The position numbers were made by a program, and so were the translations under genes. A stretch of 64,000 nt of DNA, taken from NCBI GenBank assembly GCA_963922205.1, contig CAWUHX010000258.1, positions 1 through 64,000 on the forward strand, in the 5' to 3' direction. Positions 21,501-31,700 of this stretch are shown here, one piece after another. The notes under the pieces were generated by a model. The model was not told where the DNA came from. It was given only the letters and a program-made list of their open reading frames with translations, and ran no database searches. Within the stretch, counting starts at the first letter, position 1. Every line of letters begins with the position of its first letter. Origin of the DNA: Romanomermis culicivorax (lineage: Eukaryota > Nematoda > Enoplea > Mermithida > Mermithidae).

Positions 21501-24500
21501 ATACGTTTTATCTATTTAAGCAATATTTGACTTGACATGATTAATAAAATGCCTAGAAAAAGTATTATTTGGGTATTTATTTAAAAAGTATTATTTTTGA
21601 AACAAAATTCAAGTATTGATTCATTGATAATGAAAAATGTGGTTTGTTAGATGAATAAAATGTTTGGGAAATTATGTTACTTATGACATATCTTTATGTT
21701 AAACACTAAGCAGGATTTCTTAATTCCATTATATTTTAAAGTTTAAACTCGAAAAGAACTCGAAATAATGGTTGAAAAAAATCGAGTTTGAGTTCGAGTT
21801 TTAAATTTCCAAGTTTTCGAGTTCGAGTTCGAGTTGATAAAATTGTCGAGTTTTGATCAAGTTCGAGTTCGAGTACTCGAAACAGCCCTAGTAATAATAT
21901 GTGCCCAAATTTTTTTCCCTTTCCGGATTTTTTCCCCAAACGACACGATTTGGGGACAAAACAGTGCCTGTTACAATACAATAAGAGTGAATATAGGAAA
22001 AAAGCAAATTAAATGTGTAATTCAATGTTAAAAATTGAACGAATTAATAGTTTTTTGACTGGACAAGTCTTAAAATAAGAAAAATAATTGATTTTAAAAG
22101 CTCGGAATCAATGATTGACACATCATAGAAAAATATATGTGATCGAACACTGACTCAAAAAATTGTGCACTAGTGCAGAAATCACAAAAAAATTCTGCAC
22201 GAAGCCTAAAAAGCTGCACTGTGCAGAAAAAATAATGATGCTGAAAGCGGCTTGGTTCCACAATAAATCGATGCAATTAACCCCGCATCGATTTTCTTGT
22301 ATCTGTTTCAGTTTCACGGAAAATAGTTTCAAAATTTCACACTTGTATCATACACACTGGAATGTTTGAGAAATGTCACTTCTCGTCAGAAAATTTTGAC
22401 TTCGAGATTTTTTTTGTATGAAACTTGGGACGAAAAACATGCTTATGTTGTTTTCAGAAATAAGAGGATATGAATGAAAATAATTTTCATAGTATCAAAT
22501 ACCAGAGGTCCCCAAGGTCAGATTTTTCAGGCAGGGGTAAATTTGAAAATTTGCGAGGGTAGTGTAGCTTAATGTCCACTGAACACTTTATTCTGTCTCA
22601 AAATTAGGCACCCAGTGATGAATTTTAGGACTTTAGGTAGGGGTAATACCCCCTCATACCCCTCCCTATGTGGTTGTCTGCTAAATACTGATTGGCTTTG
22701 TGTTCTTGGTAATAATCCAAGTAAATATATCTAATCCTTTCTATCAAACATTGAAAAGATTTCTCGAAGTTTCCCCACTCAATGGAAACATAGAATGCTT
22801 GTCTCGCTTGAAAAATGAATAAACATTTTACTCGTTTAAGATTTGATTGCGGAAGTTTCTTCATAATGATGAAAAAATGATCTCATTCAAAATGTGGCGC
22901 TAATGACTGTGTTGAAATTCCTGTCTTGAACTTTTTGCACTTCGCGATAAGCAAATAACACAAGAAACATTTATTCAATCACGTCAAAAGCAATCGTTAT
23001 GAGTAGCTAGTTGAAAACCGATCCCTAAGAAAAAAATCAGTGGAATTTCAACAGAAATTGTTGAAAATATCAAAGTAGAAAACTGTTCTTACCGATTTGT
23101 ACTAATCATAGTTTTAGAAAAATTCCCACAGAATGAAATGCCTATAATCAAAATAAAAAAACCCTCAAAAAATCATGGTTTCGGTTTTAGAACTTTCAAT
23201 TTTGGAAAAAATGATAGTTATCTCCGTTTCGGTTGACTGGAATATTCCAATAATCTTGCGGAAGATATTTCACTACTGGGCTCTTATTTTTGTAAGATTC
23301 ATTGTATAGAATAATTGATTTTATTGGCAATCTTCTCCCAGGTAAGCCTGTCAAAAATGAAAATAAGGATGACTAAAGAGGAATGATCTACCTGAAAAAT
23401 TTCAGATTCATCCTTAATACGATTGCTGACCATGCTAATGTATGCCCCAGACGTTACGCGAACTAATTAATATCTAATTCAAACATTACCACAAATGTTT
23501 TCGAAAAGATTTCCATGGTTATTCAAACTAAGGAAATTTCTGGTAACTTTTCCCCATTTGACCAACAAATTATATCGGAAAATATATCTACCCTAGTTGA
23601 CGCTGTCGCCAGTACATTTCCGCTCCTGTCGATGGCAAGGCACGTTATTTCATTCTGATGCGCATTTATGGTTAACGGTGAAGTCGAGCATATTGGACTA
23701 ATCTCTTGAAGGTCCTATACTAAGGATGTAGGGTACTTATGTTTTTTATGGCCTATGGAATTTTTTCCAAGTTTTTTAACGTGTAAAGTATATAGAGCGT
23801 GTATGTAGAAGCAATGTACGCTAGCTAATTTCTCAACGGTCCCCCGTCCACCCACCCAAAAAAATATTTTTGACACTGTAAGAATCAAACTGGATGTGTA
23901 AACCAGTAAATACTGAAAAAAGTACCCATTCTTGTACACTCCGTGCGCAGCTGTCAGGATTGCTTTGATTCTGAAGATGCCCCTGACGGGATGGGGCTCC
24001 GCATCGCTCTGCTCTAAGCCTTAGCCTAAGAATTAGGTAGGTAAATGACAGGCAATACACCGTGGTTAACATTACTTTGTGGTAGATAGTCCTCTTTCCA
24101 CTGACATCAGTTTACACTATCTTAAACTTCGGTATACATGCACGTTGTATATACCGCCTACGTTTCTTATACCTAATAAGCTGTATATACCTTACACGTT
24201 AAAAAACTTGGGAAAAATTCCATAGGCTATAAAGTGCATAAAGGCCGATGTATAGTAATCCGTAATCCTGATCCTTAATCCTGAGTTCCTGACCCGATAA
24301 GGATCAGGAAAGGATAGGACCAGGTAAAGTCGTCCTTAACGTCCCTAAATTTAAGGATCGGGACGACTACATGACAAATATTTTACAATAAGATTAGATA
24401 TTGAGATGCGTAAGTTTTATAAATAAAAACCACCAGACAGTAGATTTTATACATTTTATTGATCTTGTACATTCTTCTGATTATTTTTTTGTTTTCATTC

Positions 24501-27500
24501 ACGTTGCACATGTTTACATACATGCGTTTACATTATTTTTTTACGGTGTTTTTTGTTTATTTGTCATATTTTAATTCCCCCTATATTAATTTTAAATTTT
24601 AAAATTTTTAATTTAAAATTTTAAAATTTTTAATTTAAAATTTTAAAATTTTTAATTTTTAATTTTGAATTTTTTAAAAATTTGTTTACTTGAAATTTTG
24701 AAATTTTTCAGTTTTAAATTTCTAAACTTAAAATTTTTAAATTTTAAATTTTTAAATTTTAAATTTTTATATATTTTAAATTTTTTAGTTTTAAATTTTG
24801 TAATCTTAAATTTTTTAATTTTAATTTTTTTAATTTTGAGTTTTTCAATTTTAAATTTTTTAGTTTTAAATATTTTAATTTTAAATATTTTAATTTTAAA
24901 TATTTCAATTTTAAATATTTTAATTTTAAATTTTTTTAAATTAATAAAGTTTGACATTAAAATTAATTAATTTTTTAGAAAGTTAATTTTTAATAAATAA
25001 AAACGCTGGAATCAATCAACAAAAGCCGCAAATCTGCCGTTTTGTTGTAAACAAACATGGCTACGGTATTACAACGCGCTGTAGTTGCAAAGTATTGCAC
25101 TTGCGTAAAGTGCGCATACTTCGCTGAAAAACTTGAAAAATCTATTTCTTAGCTGACTACTCTATCTTATCTGGTAGCAAATTCTTAGTTTTTGCTAATT
25201 TCACTTCATTTTACATTCCAATTACCGGAAAATGTAACTGGGATTATGCGCAGGCTAAAGCCGTTTCGCATTTGATGAGTATTTACTGTAGCGTGTAGCT
25301 TTCCCGATCCTTAAAAAGTACGGAAGGCTTGTACTTTACTTTGTTCCCGACGTCAGGAAAGCTGATCCTTTCCCGACGGGAATACATTTCCTTATCAGGT
25401 CGGGAACGCTATCCCGATCCTGATTTCAGGATTACGGATTGCGTCAGGATCGAAAATTTAGGGAACGAGCTTTCCTGACTCAGGAAAGGCCATTTTTTTA
25501 AGGATCAGGACGACTATACGTCGGCCTTAAGTGCTGGATGGAAAACACAGAATTATACGACAGTGAAAATATTCCTTACCGTGATTTGAACAGCTCCCAG
25601 TTTGAAAGCCGGGAAAACTAGATATTCCATCGTCGGTTCGACACTAATGTCGCAAAGTCCTTTGGGGTTGTAGCGCGTTTCGACGGAGAAAATTTTTTCG
25701 AGTTTTCCAGGAAAACTAAATATTGTTATTTGTCTACTCGTAACGACAATTAATCTGAAAGTGGGAATATAGGTTTGAAGCTTGAATACAATTATATAAT
25801 ATAGGTTTGAAATTTTAAAAAATTAAATTCCCACGGTGATGGTCTTATTTTAGTTTAAGACGAACTAAATAAGTGACACCAAGTTCAATATTGAACATTG
25901 TTTGGACACAAGAAAAACAATAGAAGCTTTCAAAAGATCATTGTGAGCGAGTTTGAAATGAGAACTTCTAGGCAAGGATTCGGTTTAGAAAAAATACATC
26001 ATCAACCTTTTAAGGCCTACGTTCCACTTGTGGAACATTCTTATGAAGACCCATGTGGATTCAATTCTGAAGCACGGGGAATGAAATTTTGTGTGCATGC
26101 AGGGAAGGTGTTGGGCTGATAATGGGAATAACAAGATTGTTGTCTAACACCTTTCGTGCTGCCTGCATCACTCCAAATATTTGGAAAATGACTATTTGAG
26201 GTCATATACATGATTTTCAGAACTGTGTTATGAATAGACTGTTTCTGGATTTATTACTGCCCGAATCGAAATCAGTAGATTTTTCTCTTTCTATTTATGT
26301 GCAGCACACCTTCAGAAAGCTAGTAGGCATTGCATAATAACAGTTTATATCGCAATGTTCCACTTCTGGAACGTTGGGCTCTTTGAGCAGCCTGACAACA
26401 AATGTTGCATTTTGTGATGGTGGCTTTCATTTAGATGTGTATCATGAAAGTCATTTCTTTTGTTGTTCCTGCTTTCCTACAGTATCACAATGAATTTTGA
26501 TGTGAAGGCACCACCACAATTACTTTGATATGCAGGTGACATATCCTTACAACTGGGAAACTTTACAATGTGCTACAGTATTCTAGGAAATTTTACAATG
26601 TGCTGCAATACTCTAGCTTATTATGAAGTTACTATATAAAGCCTGCCTTATGATATCATTAACTTATGTGACAGCTGACGACTCATTGATCAATTAGAGG
26701 CATTCAATGTTCATGACATTGCACAGGAAGGTGCCTGCTTGTATCTTCTAGAAACTTTCCAGAAAAAAATCAAGGAGAGTTTGATTACAAGTGTGATAGA
26801 AAAGTCATGTGTGTCGATGGAATGACAACAGTGTTGTAATTGTCGTGTCCAACTAGATCCATGTTTTATGAATTCAAAAGGCGCTGGACCATTTATTAGG
26901 CAGCTACAGACAAAAATTACGATTTAAGAAATGGTTGCTGGAACTTATTTTCAAATGGATTAAATATGGCAGTTTTAGCCGCATAGTGACTGCATTTTTA
27001 TCTCACTGGCCTTCAACCAATGAGTCACTTGGGTTTTTGTCGGGAAGTGGCTACAGTTGCATTGAAGGTACATTAAGAGACCTATAAATTCAAACTCAGA
27101 GGATCAACAGTAAACGTCATGCAGGACATCAAATCAACTGGTGGCAAACATTTTTTGTCATTAATAAGTCGACGTACACTATGCAAGAAGAATACAAAAA
27201 ATGGTGTGGTTTTTGCAGAAAACAACTTTATGGAGAGTGTTATCGTCTGTATCATTTGTAATGTTGTAATTACATTATTTTTTGTATATGCTATACGTTG
27301 CATATGCTAGTTTGTATATGCTATACGTTGCACATGCTATACGTTACATATGCTAGTTGTAGCCATGTAATTTCCTGAAATTAAATACAATATTAAAAGT
27401 ATGAAAAAAGGCTTCAATGAAAGCCCCAACGCTTCATAAGTGGAGCATGGATTTACATAATGCTGGAGGAATCACTTCAAAACTTTCACATTGTCATATT

Positions 27501-28497
27501 GGTCATTTGGGTACTTCATGCCATAAAGGGAACTGCTAAGAACTGATAGGGTCTATGAGTGGGCTTCTAAAGGTTCAACATTGGAAAATTTACTCAATCG
27601 ATTTTTGGCTCAAGAAGCAATGAAAAAACCTCAGCTGAGGTTATTCTGTGAATTGTGGATGTTTGCACTTTCACTCACTATGTGGCTCAGAGATACACCC
27701 TCCAGGCGCATCGTGGCGCCCCAAGCCTGGCCCTAAGAAATGAATAAAAAGCGACTTGTATATGCTTGTGTGCGTAACATTATAATATGGGTGTGAACCA
27801 AACACACTAATACCAAAAGTCGACCAAGGTCATAAATAAATAATAAGACATGTACTCTATCCCAGGCATTATCTCTAGTTTTTAGAAAAGAAATCGTGTT
27901 AGAATTCGCCCACAATGCATGTACACTTCGATTAAATTCTGTCATTCGAGCATTTTACAAACCTTTTAACAGACATTTTTACAGCAGATATTGGACTATC
28001 CATATTGATCTCTAGCACAAATTTTTTCTTCAGGTCATCCCAAATGAGTAAGGTGTCCGATAGATATTTCACTCCGACTTTTGACGGCAAATTTGTTCGT
28101 GGGTCGTTGTGATAAACTATCGTATCATTGTCAGTAACCACTGCTAAAAGATTTGAACGCCTTAATATTGTCGCAATTTTTACGCTGCCGACAATTTTGG
28201 AATTTAAATTGATTTTCTCGACAAGAGGGTCCGTAGTATAGACTCGTAGACCGCTGCTTAGGCCGCAAACAAAGCAGTCTGAAAACGACATATATACTTT
28301 GATTCCCAATACGTACAAAACTTTTATCCGAGAAATCTCAATATTTTTCAACCGGAAAAATTGAACTACTATCTGTTTACAAACGGAAATTCCAAATTCG
28401 ATTGTGATGAACGTATGGTAGTCGTGACAGTCATTTAACAAACTAAGGACATACCTTGCATATCATTGAAATCGAGGCAATTGATTTTGGGCTCCAT
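15503..28497 (-). CDS. WIPI3/WIPI4-type PROPPIN (WDR45 family), autophagy beta-propeller, 8 exons
   Basis: Exons (minus strand): 28,455-28,497; 27,963-28,278; 25,580-25,754; 23,592-23,714; 18,061-18,146; 16,101-16,202; 15,918-16,039; 15,503-15,573. All junctions are GT-AG and all phases agree, giving 345 codons; human WIPI3 and WIPI4 have 344 and 360. Hallmarks: [10 protein letters not shown] and [10 protein letters not shown] in exon 2, [10 protein letters not shown] in exon 3, GTLIRLFDA and the phosphoinositide-binding LRRG in exon 5, [10 protein letters not shown] in exon 6, [10 protein letters not shown] with SPCICGF in exon 7. The family binds PI3P on the forming autophagosome and recruits ATG2. 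An insertion ([11 protein letters not shown]) lengthens the blade in exon 2. The last exon is short and divergent. Intron 6 has 61 bases; intron 4 has 5.4 kb and is full of transposons. I cannot decide between WIPI3 and WIPI4. Confidence 0.93.
16470..17540. repeat. Element with arrays of AGAGCGC words in WIPI intron 5
   Basis: Clusters of the word (GG)ACA(A/T)TAGAGCGC occur at 16,480-16,610 and 16,950-17,100, and as the inverse (GCGCTCTAATGTCC) at 17,505-17,535. Outer clusters facing each other suggest a terminal-inverted-repeat element of about 1.1 kb. I see no clear target duplication. A (CA)n run lies at about 17,363-17,377. Confidence 0.5.
18639..19215. mobile_element. CATACATG-ended MITE relative, decayed
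   Basis: Starts CATACATGTAATTC, followed by a G run and GCTAGCCAT, as in the family seen intact at 50,091-50,527; ends in the inverse CCTGTATG. No target duplication is recognisable. It lies in WIPI intron 4. Confidence 0.45.
19481..20475. mobile_element. hAT-like element family B, copy 1, nested in family A
   Basis: Ends CACCGTTTTTTTTCCTC and the exact inverse GAGGAAAAAAAACGGTG. Flanking octamers GTTCTTAA and GTTCTTAG. Family A at 59,388-60,386 carries the same target as a single uninterrupted GTTTTTAG (about 59,754), which confirms the insertion. Contains GC-rich GCGCCGGAAAATTT words. No coding frame. Confidence 0.8.
21169..21889. mobile_element. hAT-like MITE with CGAGTT arrays, nested in family A
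   Basis: Ends AGGGCTGTTTCGA and its inverse. Flanks GGTAATAA and AGTAATAA match at 7 of 8 bases. Just inside both ends lie arrays of GAGTTC/CGAGTT (about 21,198-21,283 and 21,770-21,880). The AT-rich centre has no frame. Confidence 0.75.
22503..22680. mobile_element. Short hAT-like MITE, copy 2 of a three-copy family
   Basis: Starts CAGAGGTCCCCAAGG and ends near GGTTGTCTG. It aligns along its length with 47,819-47,998. Flanks TCAAATAC and CTAAATAC match at 6 of 8 bases. Confidence 0.7.
22681..23591. other. Rest of WIPI intron 4, no gene seen
   Basis: AT-rich. The minus-strand frame at 22,625-22,864 and exon-like stretches near 23,240-23,470 have no family resemblance, and they are not in phase with the WIPI exons. 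Confidence 0.4.
23751..24227. mobile_element. TIR element GCCTATGGAATTTTT, WIPI intron 3
   Basis: About 44-bp terminal inverted repeats (GCCTATGGAATTTTT..CCAAGTTTTTTAACGTGTAA) face each other over 477 bp. The target duplication is not clear. No coding frame. Confidence 0.65.
24240..25528. mobile_element. TIR element with GGATCAGGA words and an AT palindrome core, WIPI intron 3
   Basis: Ends AAGGCCGATGTATAGT and the inverse of AAGGCCGACGTATAGT. AAGTGC flanks both sides. Subterminal clusters of GATCCTTA/TCAGGAAAGG lie at 24,260-24,370 and 25,305-25,515. The core (24,580-24,965) is a run of TTTAAATTTT units readable as low-complexity frames on both strands; these are not genes. It ends 52 bases before WIPI exon 3. 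Confidence 0.7.
26750..27303 (+). pseudogene. piggyBac-type transposase C-terminal relic, WIPI intron 2
   Basis: Read over several frame breaks, the plus strand recalls the end of piggyBac transposases: [12 protein letters not shown], then [16 protein letters not shown] and a [14 protein letters not shown] stretch, and last a [19 protein letters not shown] stretch like the Cys-rich tail. In-frame stops and shifts show it is dead. Ends and TTAA duplication were not located. Sequence from about 25,900 may belong to the same element. Confidence 0.6.
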
Positions 28498-28512
28498 GTT
28501 TTCTGTAAAACT
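28498..28512 (-). promoter_or_regulatory. Splice acceptor just upstream of the WIPI start codon
   Basis: On the minus strand CAAGTTTTACAG is followed after 5 bases by the ATG. It could accept a 5' UTR exon or a trans-spliced leader. Confidence 0.5.
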
Positions 28513-28518
28513 TGAAAT

Positions 28519-28655
28519 CATACCTGAGCAATGCCCAACTATACATATGTTTCTGGGTCCGGTATTGTGGCTCGAAAAAACCACGACTTGAGAGAGTAGT
28601 TTCCAAGAAAATATTTGGATTTGGATACGTTCAAAACGAAATTTGCTCAGGTATG
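28519..28655. mobile_element. 137-bp MITE in the DDX56-WIPI gap
   Basis: Ends CATACCTGAGCAA and the exact inverse. Flanks CTTGAAAT and TTTGAAAT match at 7 of 8 bases. The CATACCTG end is shared with the G/C-run MITEs at 46,526, 58,799 and 59,498. Without it and its duplication the two genes would be about 149 bases apart. Confidence 0.7.
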
Positions 28656-28791
28656 TTTGAAATTATAGGTAAATATTAAAAATGGTGAAGATGAATCACA
28701 TTTGGAAAACTGAAATATCAGTCGCTTTGGACAGATAAATTTTCAAAAAAGAAAGCTACATAGAATTTTTAATATATTCATAAAACTTGAC

Positions 28792-31700
28792 TTATACAGA
28801 AAAACTTTCCAGCGGATCTTCTTTGCGCCTCTGAAACCTTTTTTGATTTTGTGATAACGGAATTATTTTATCATTTTTCCTCTTTTTTCTTCCACTAATA
28901 GGAATCGAATAGTTGCACCCTTGTAACGATGGCGGAACTGCAAACAAAAAAATGAGCTGACGATTATCAGAATTCTATAGTATATGAAAATTTACCGATA
29001 TAGTCAGGCACGTGCTGTAAATGAGGTTGCGATCTTATGAGATGCAGTTCCTGCTCGTGATCTAAAACGTTCAAATCGCGCGGATTTTTAGCGAAATAAC
29101 TCTTAAAGCATTAAAAATCAAGCTTTTTGGGAATAAAGCCTTATTCAGATGTGAAATAACCGACTGTAGCCAATTTTTAGGATTTAATCGGCGATAGTCG
29201 GCGATTCTAAAGAATGAATCGGCAGAATCGCTGACTGTCGCCGATTCCAAAGATTTAATCGGCGACAGTCGATGACTTTTAAGAATAAAATTCGGGGAAT
29301 CGGGAATAAAATTTTATTAATCATTCGGGGAATCTTGAATGTTAATTTATTCAGTATTCGGGGAATCGGGACGTTTAAGTACTAGGCACTAATGCATTAT
29401 TCAGGTATATGGGAATTTTAGTCATTATTCGAGGAATCGGGATCTTCGGGAAAAGGGATGTTCGGGGAATGAGAACACAATCAAAAAAGAGATAAAATTT
29501 TTCGGAAAAAACGAGTATAGACATTTCCATCACACAAAACAAAATAAGGTTGCACCTAAAAATAACCAAACGCTTAGCATGTGAAAAATCGGCAACACCC
29601 CTGAAAAATAAAACAGTGTTCTATTTTCCGGATTTCATTCACGATTCCTAGGATTAAAATCGGGGACAAAAATCCTAGAATTTTTTCACTTCTGAATTGG
29701 TAAAATCGAGAACAGTGGCCGATGAAATTTCCACGGAATCGGTGACAAAGATCCTAGGATTTTTTCACTTCTGAATGGACCTTTATAGCGTCCCATGGAA
29801 TAGACTCGCATTTCAAAAATGTAAACATCCTCCAGTCAACTGGCCGAAACATGGATAAATCTTCAGAAAATTAGAAATTCGTTAAGGGATACTCACCCTA
29901 AGTTTCTCAGACTTCATAATCTCTTCCTTTATATCTTTGAGTCGCGCTTCCTTCACGATCGAACTTGTAACAGCTTTAAAGGCGTCCTCAAGTACGAGTT
30001 CCGAGACTTACAGCAGTTCAAAACAGTAAATGCAAAACATCGTTTACAAATCAGAAACTTACTCGTGCTCTATATTTGAAACCATCCAGTTCTTCCATTC
30101 TGAATTGGTACGGTTTGAAAACTTCTTCGTTCGCTGTAATGTTGGAATTGGTTTGAAAAACAGCAAGCCGGTTGAAATAAATATGAATTCACTCTGCTTT
30201 AGCATTAAGGCCGATATCCGTTTGAAAGATTTTTGATCTTTTTCGGTGATGAAAGAAAGCGCGGTGCCCTCGTTAAACCCTCTGGCAGTCCTTGAACGAG
30301 TTATTAGAACATATGAATCAGAGCAGCACCAGATCATATAATCAAAAAATGAATGTTGGGAACATCATAAAAGTAATTTTGGTCACGGACGAAAACTTTC
30401 AATACATCAAAATATTCCGTCAAATTTTCATGAAAAAAATGATTTTCAATCCCCTTTACCCCAAAAATCTAGTGATCCAGATTCCTGAATCACCAGATCC
30501 GAAATCTAGACCAGGGGCCGAATTTTTAAAAAAGCTTAAGTCTATAGACCGGTCCATAGACAAAAATCTGGAAAAAAGAAGCAAGTCTAAAAGTCGATCG
30601 ACTTAAGGACGAAAGATTTAGACCAAAACTTTTCATTGAAATGGTATTTTTGATCTTTTTATTTTTTCCTTTGCCTTCGATTTCATATTTTTCAGTTTCT
30701 CCTTCACTTCATCAATATTTTGCTGACATTAAGGACTTCTCGAGCTCAAAGCCGTTAATATATCGTTCCAAGCTTTATCTTTCTTCTTCGCCTTCGTGTA
30801 AGTTGAGGAATATTCTCCCTCTATCATTTTTCTTCTTTCAGAGCGAACTGATGCGATCAGTGCTTCCCCCAATAGCAGTAAATCTTGGTTTGGACACTCA
30901 TTGTGCTGATCAAGTATCAACGATATATACGACTAATTAGTTCTTGTGTTTTTTACACATGGTAGAAACTATTTTTGACTTAATTTATTAAAAATGGAGA
31001 TGAGGCATGACGAAGCTTATGCCGGATCTACGACAAAATGTCTCCAACAAAATATCCCCGACATATGATCCCCACACAAAATGTCTCCGTACAAAATATC
31101 ACCAACATAATGTCTCCAACAAAATATCCCCAACAAATGATCTCCGAACAAAGTGTTCCCGTGCAAAATGTCTCCAACAAATGGTCCCCGAACAACAAAG
31201 GTTTTCCGTGGTCTTATTGCGGAAGGGGTTTTCGACTATTGGGAATTCAATGGAGCGGTCACTTTACACGAAAAATTATCCCGGGTGTAAACAAACGTAT
31301 TTTCGTGATTTTTCGTGGAAGGAGTTTTTGAAGGCGGGGAATTCAATGGATGTGGTCACTTAACATAAAAAATTATCGGGGGTGTAAAAAAGCGTATTTT
31401 GGGGATTTTTCGGTCGGAGTTTTCGACCGCGGGGAATTCAATAGACGCAGTCACATAACACAAAAAATTATTCTGAGTGTGAACAAGCGTATTTCCGTGA
31501 AATTTTGGCGAAAGGGTTTTCGACTGTGAGGAATTGTCACCATTACTTTACACAAAACTTATCCTGAGTGTAAACAAATGCATTCCTGCGATTGTTTGGG
31601 CTTAGGGGTTTTCGGTAGATGCAGTCGCAAATCTTATCCTGAGTGTAAACAAATGCATTCCTGCGATTTTTTGGGCTAGGGGTTTTCGATAGATGCAGTC

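Larger units (their letters stand above)
19269..22237. mobile_element. hAT-like element family A, copy 1 (2,969 bp)
   Basis: Perfect 8-bp target duplication ATGCTGAA at 19,261-19,268 and 22,238-22,245. Terminal inverted repeats of about 24 bp (CAGTGTCTTTTCTGCACAG and the inverse of CATTATTTTTTCTGCACAG). No transposase is found, so it is non-autonomous. Family B (19,481-20,475) and a CGAGTT element (21,169-21,889) are nested in it. Other copies: 48,010-50,072 and 59,388-60,386. It lies in WIPI intron 4. Confidence 0.8.

Noticed and set aside
23240..23470. Exon-like minus-strand stretches with good acceptors
   Set aside because: Not in phase with WIPI exon 4 and no similarity to the expected blade; the matching exon is at 18,061-18,146.
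24580..24970. About 100-codon frames on both strands rich in K/I/F or L/N/F
   Set aside because: Low-complexity TTTAAATTTT palindrome core of a transposon; frames on both strands are a by-product of composition.
27733..27945. Minus-strand frame right after WIPI exon 2, considered as the next exon
   Set aside because: A 24-base intron would be needed and the peptide does not align with WIPI; the true exon 3 is at 25,580-25,754 in the right phase.
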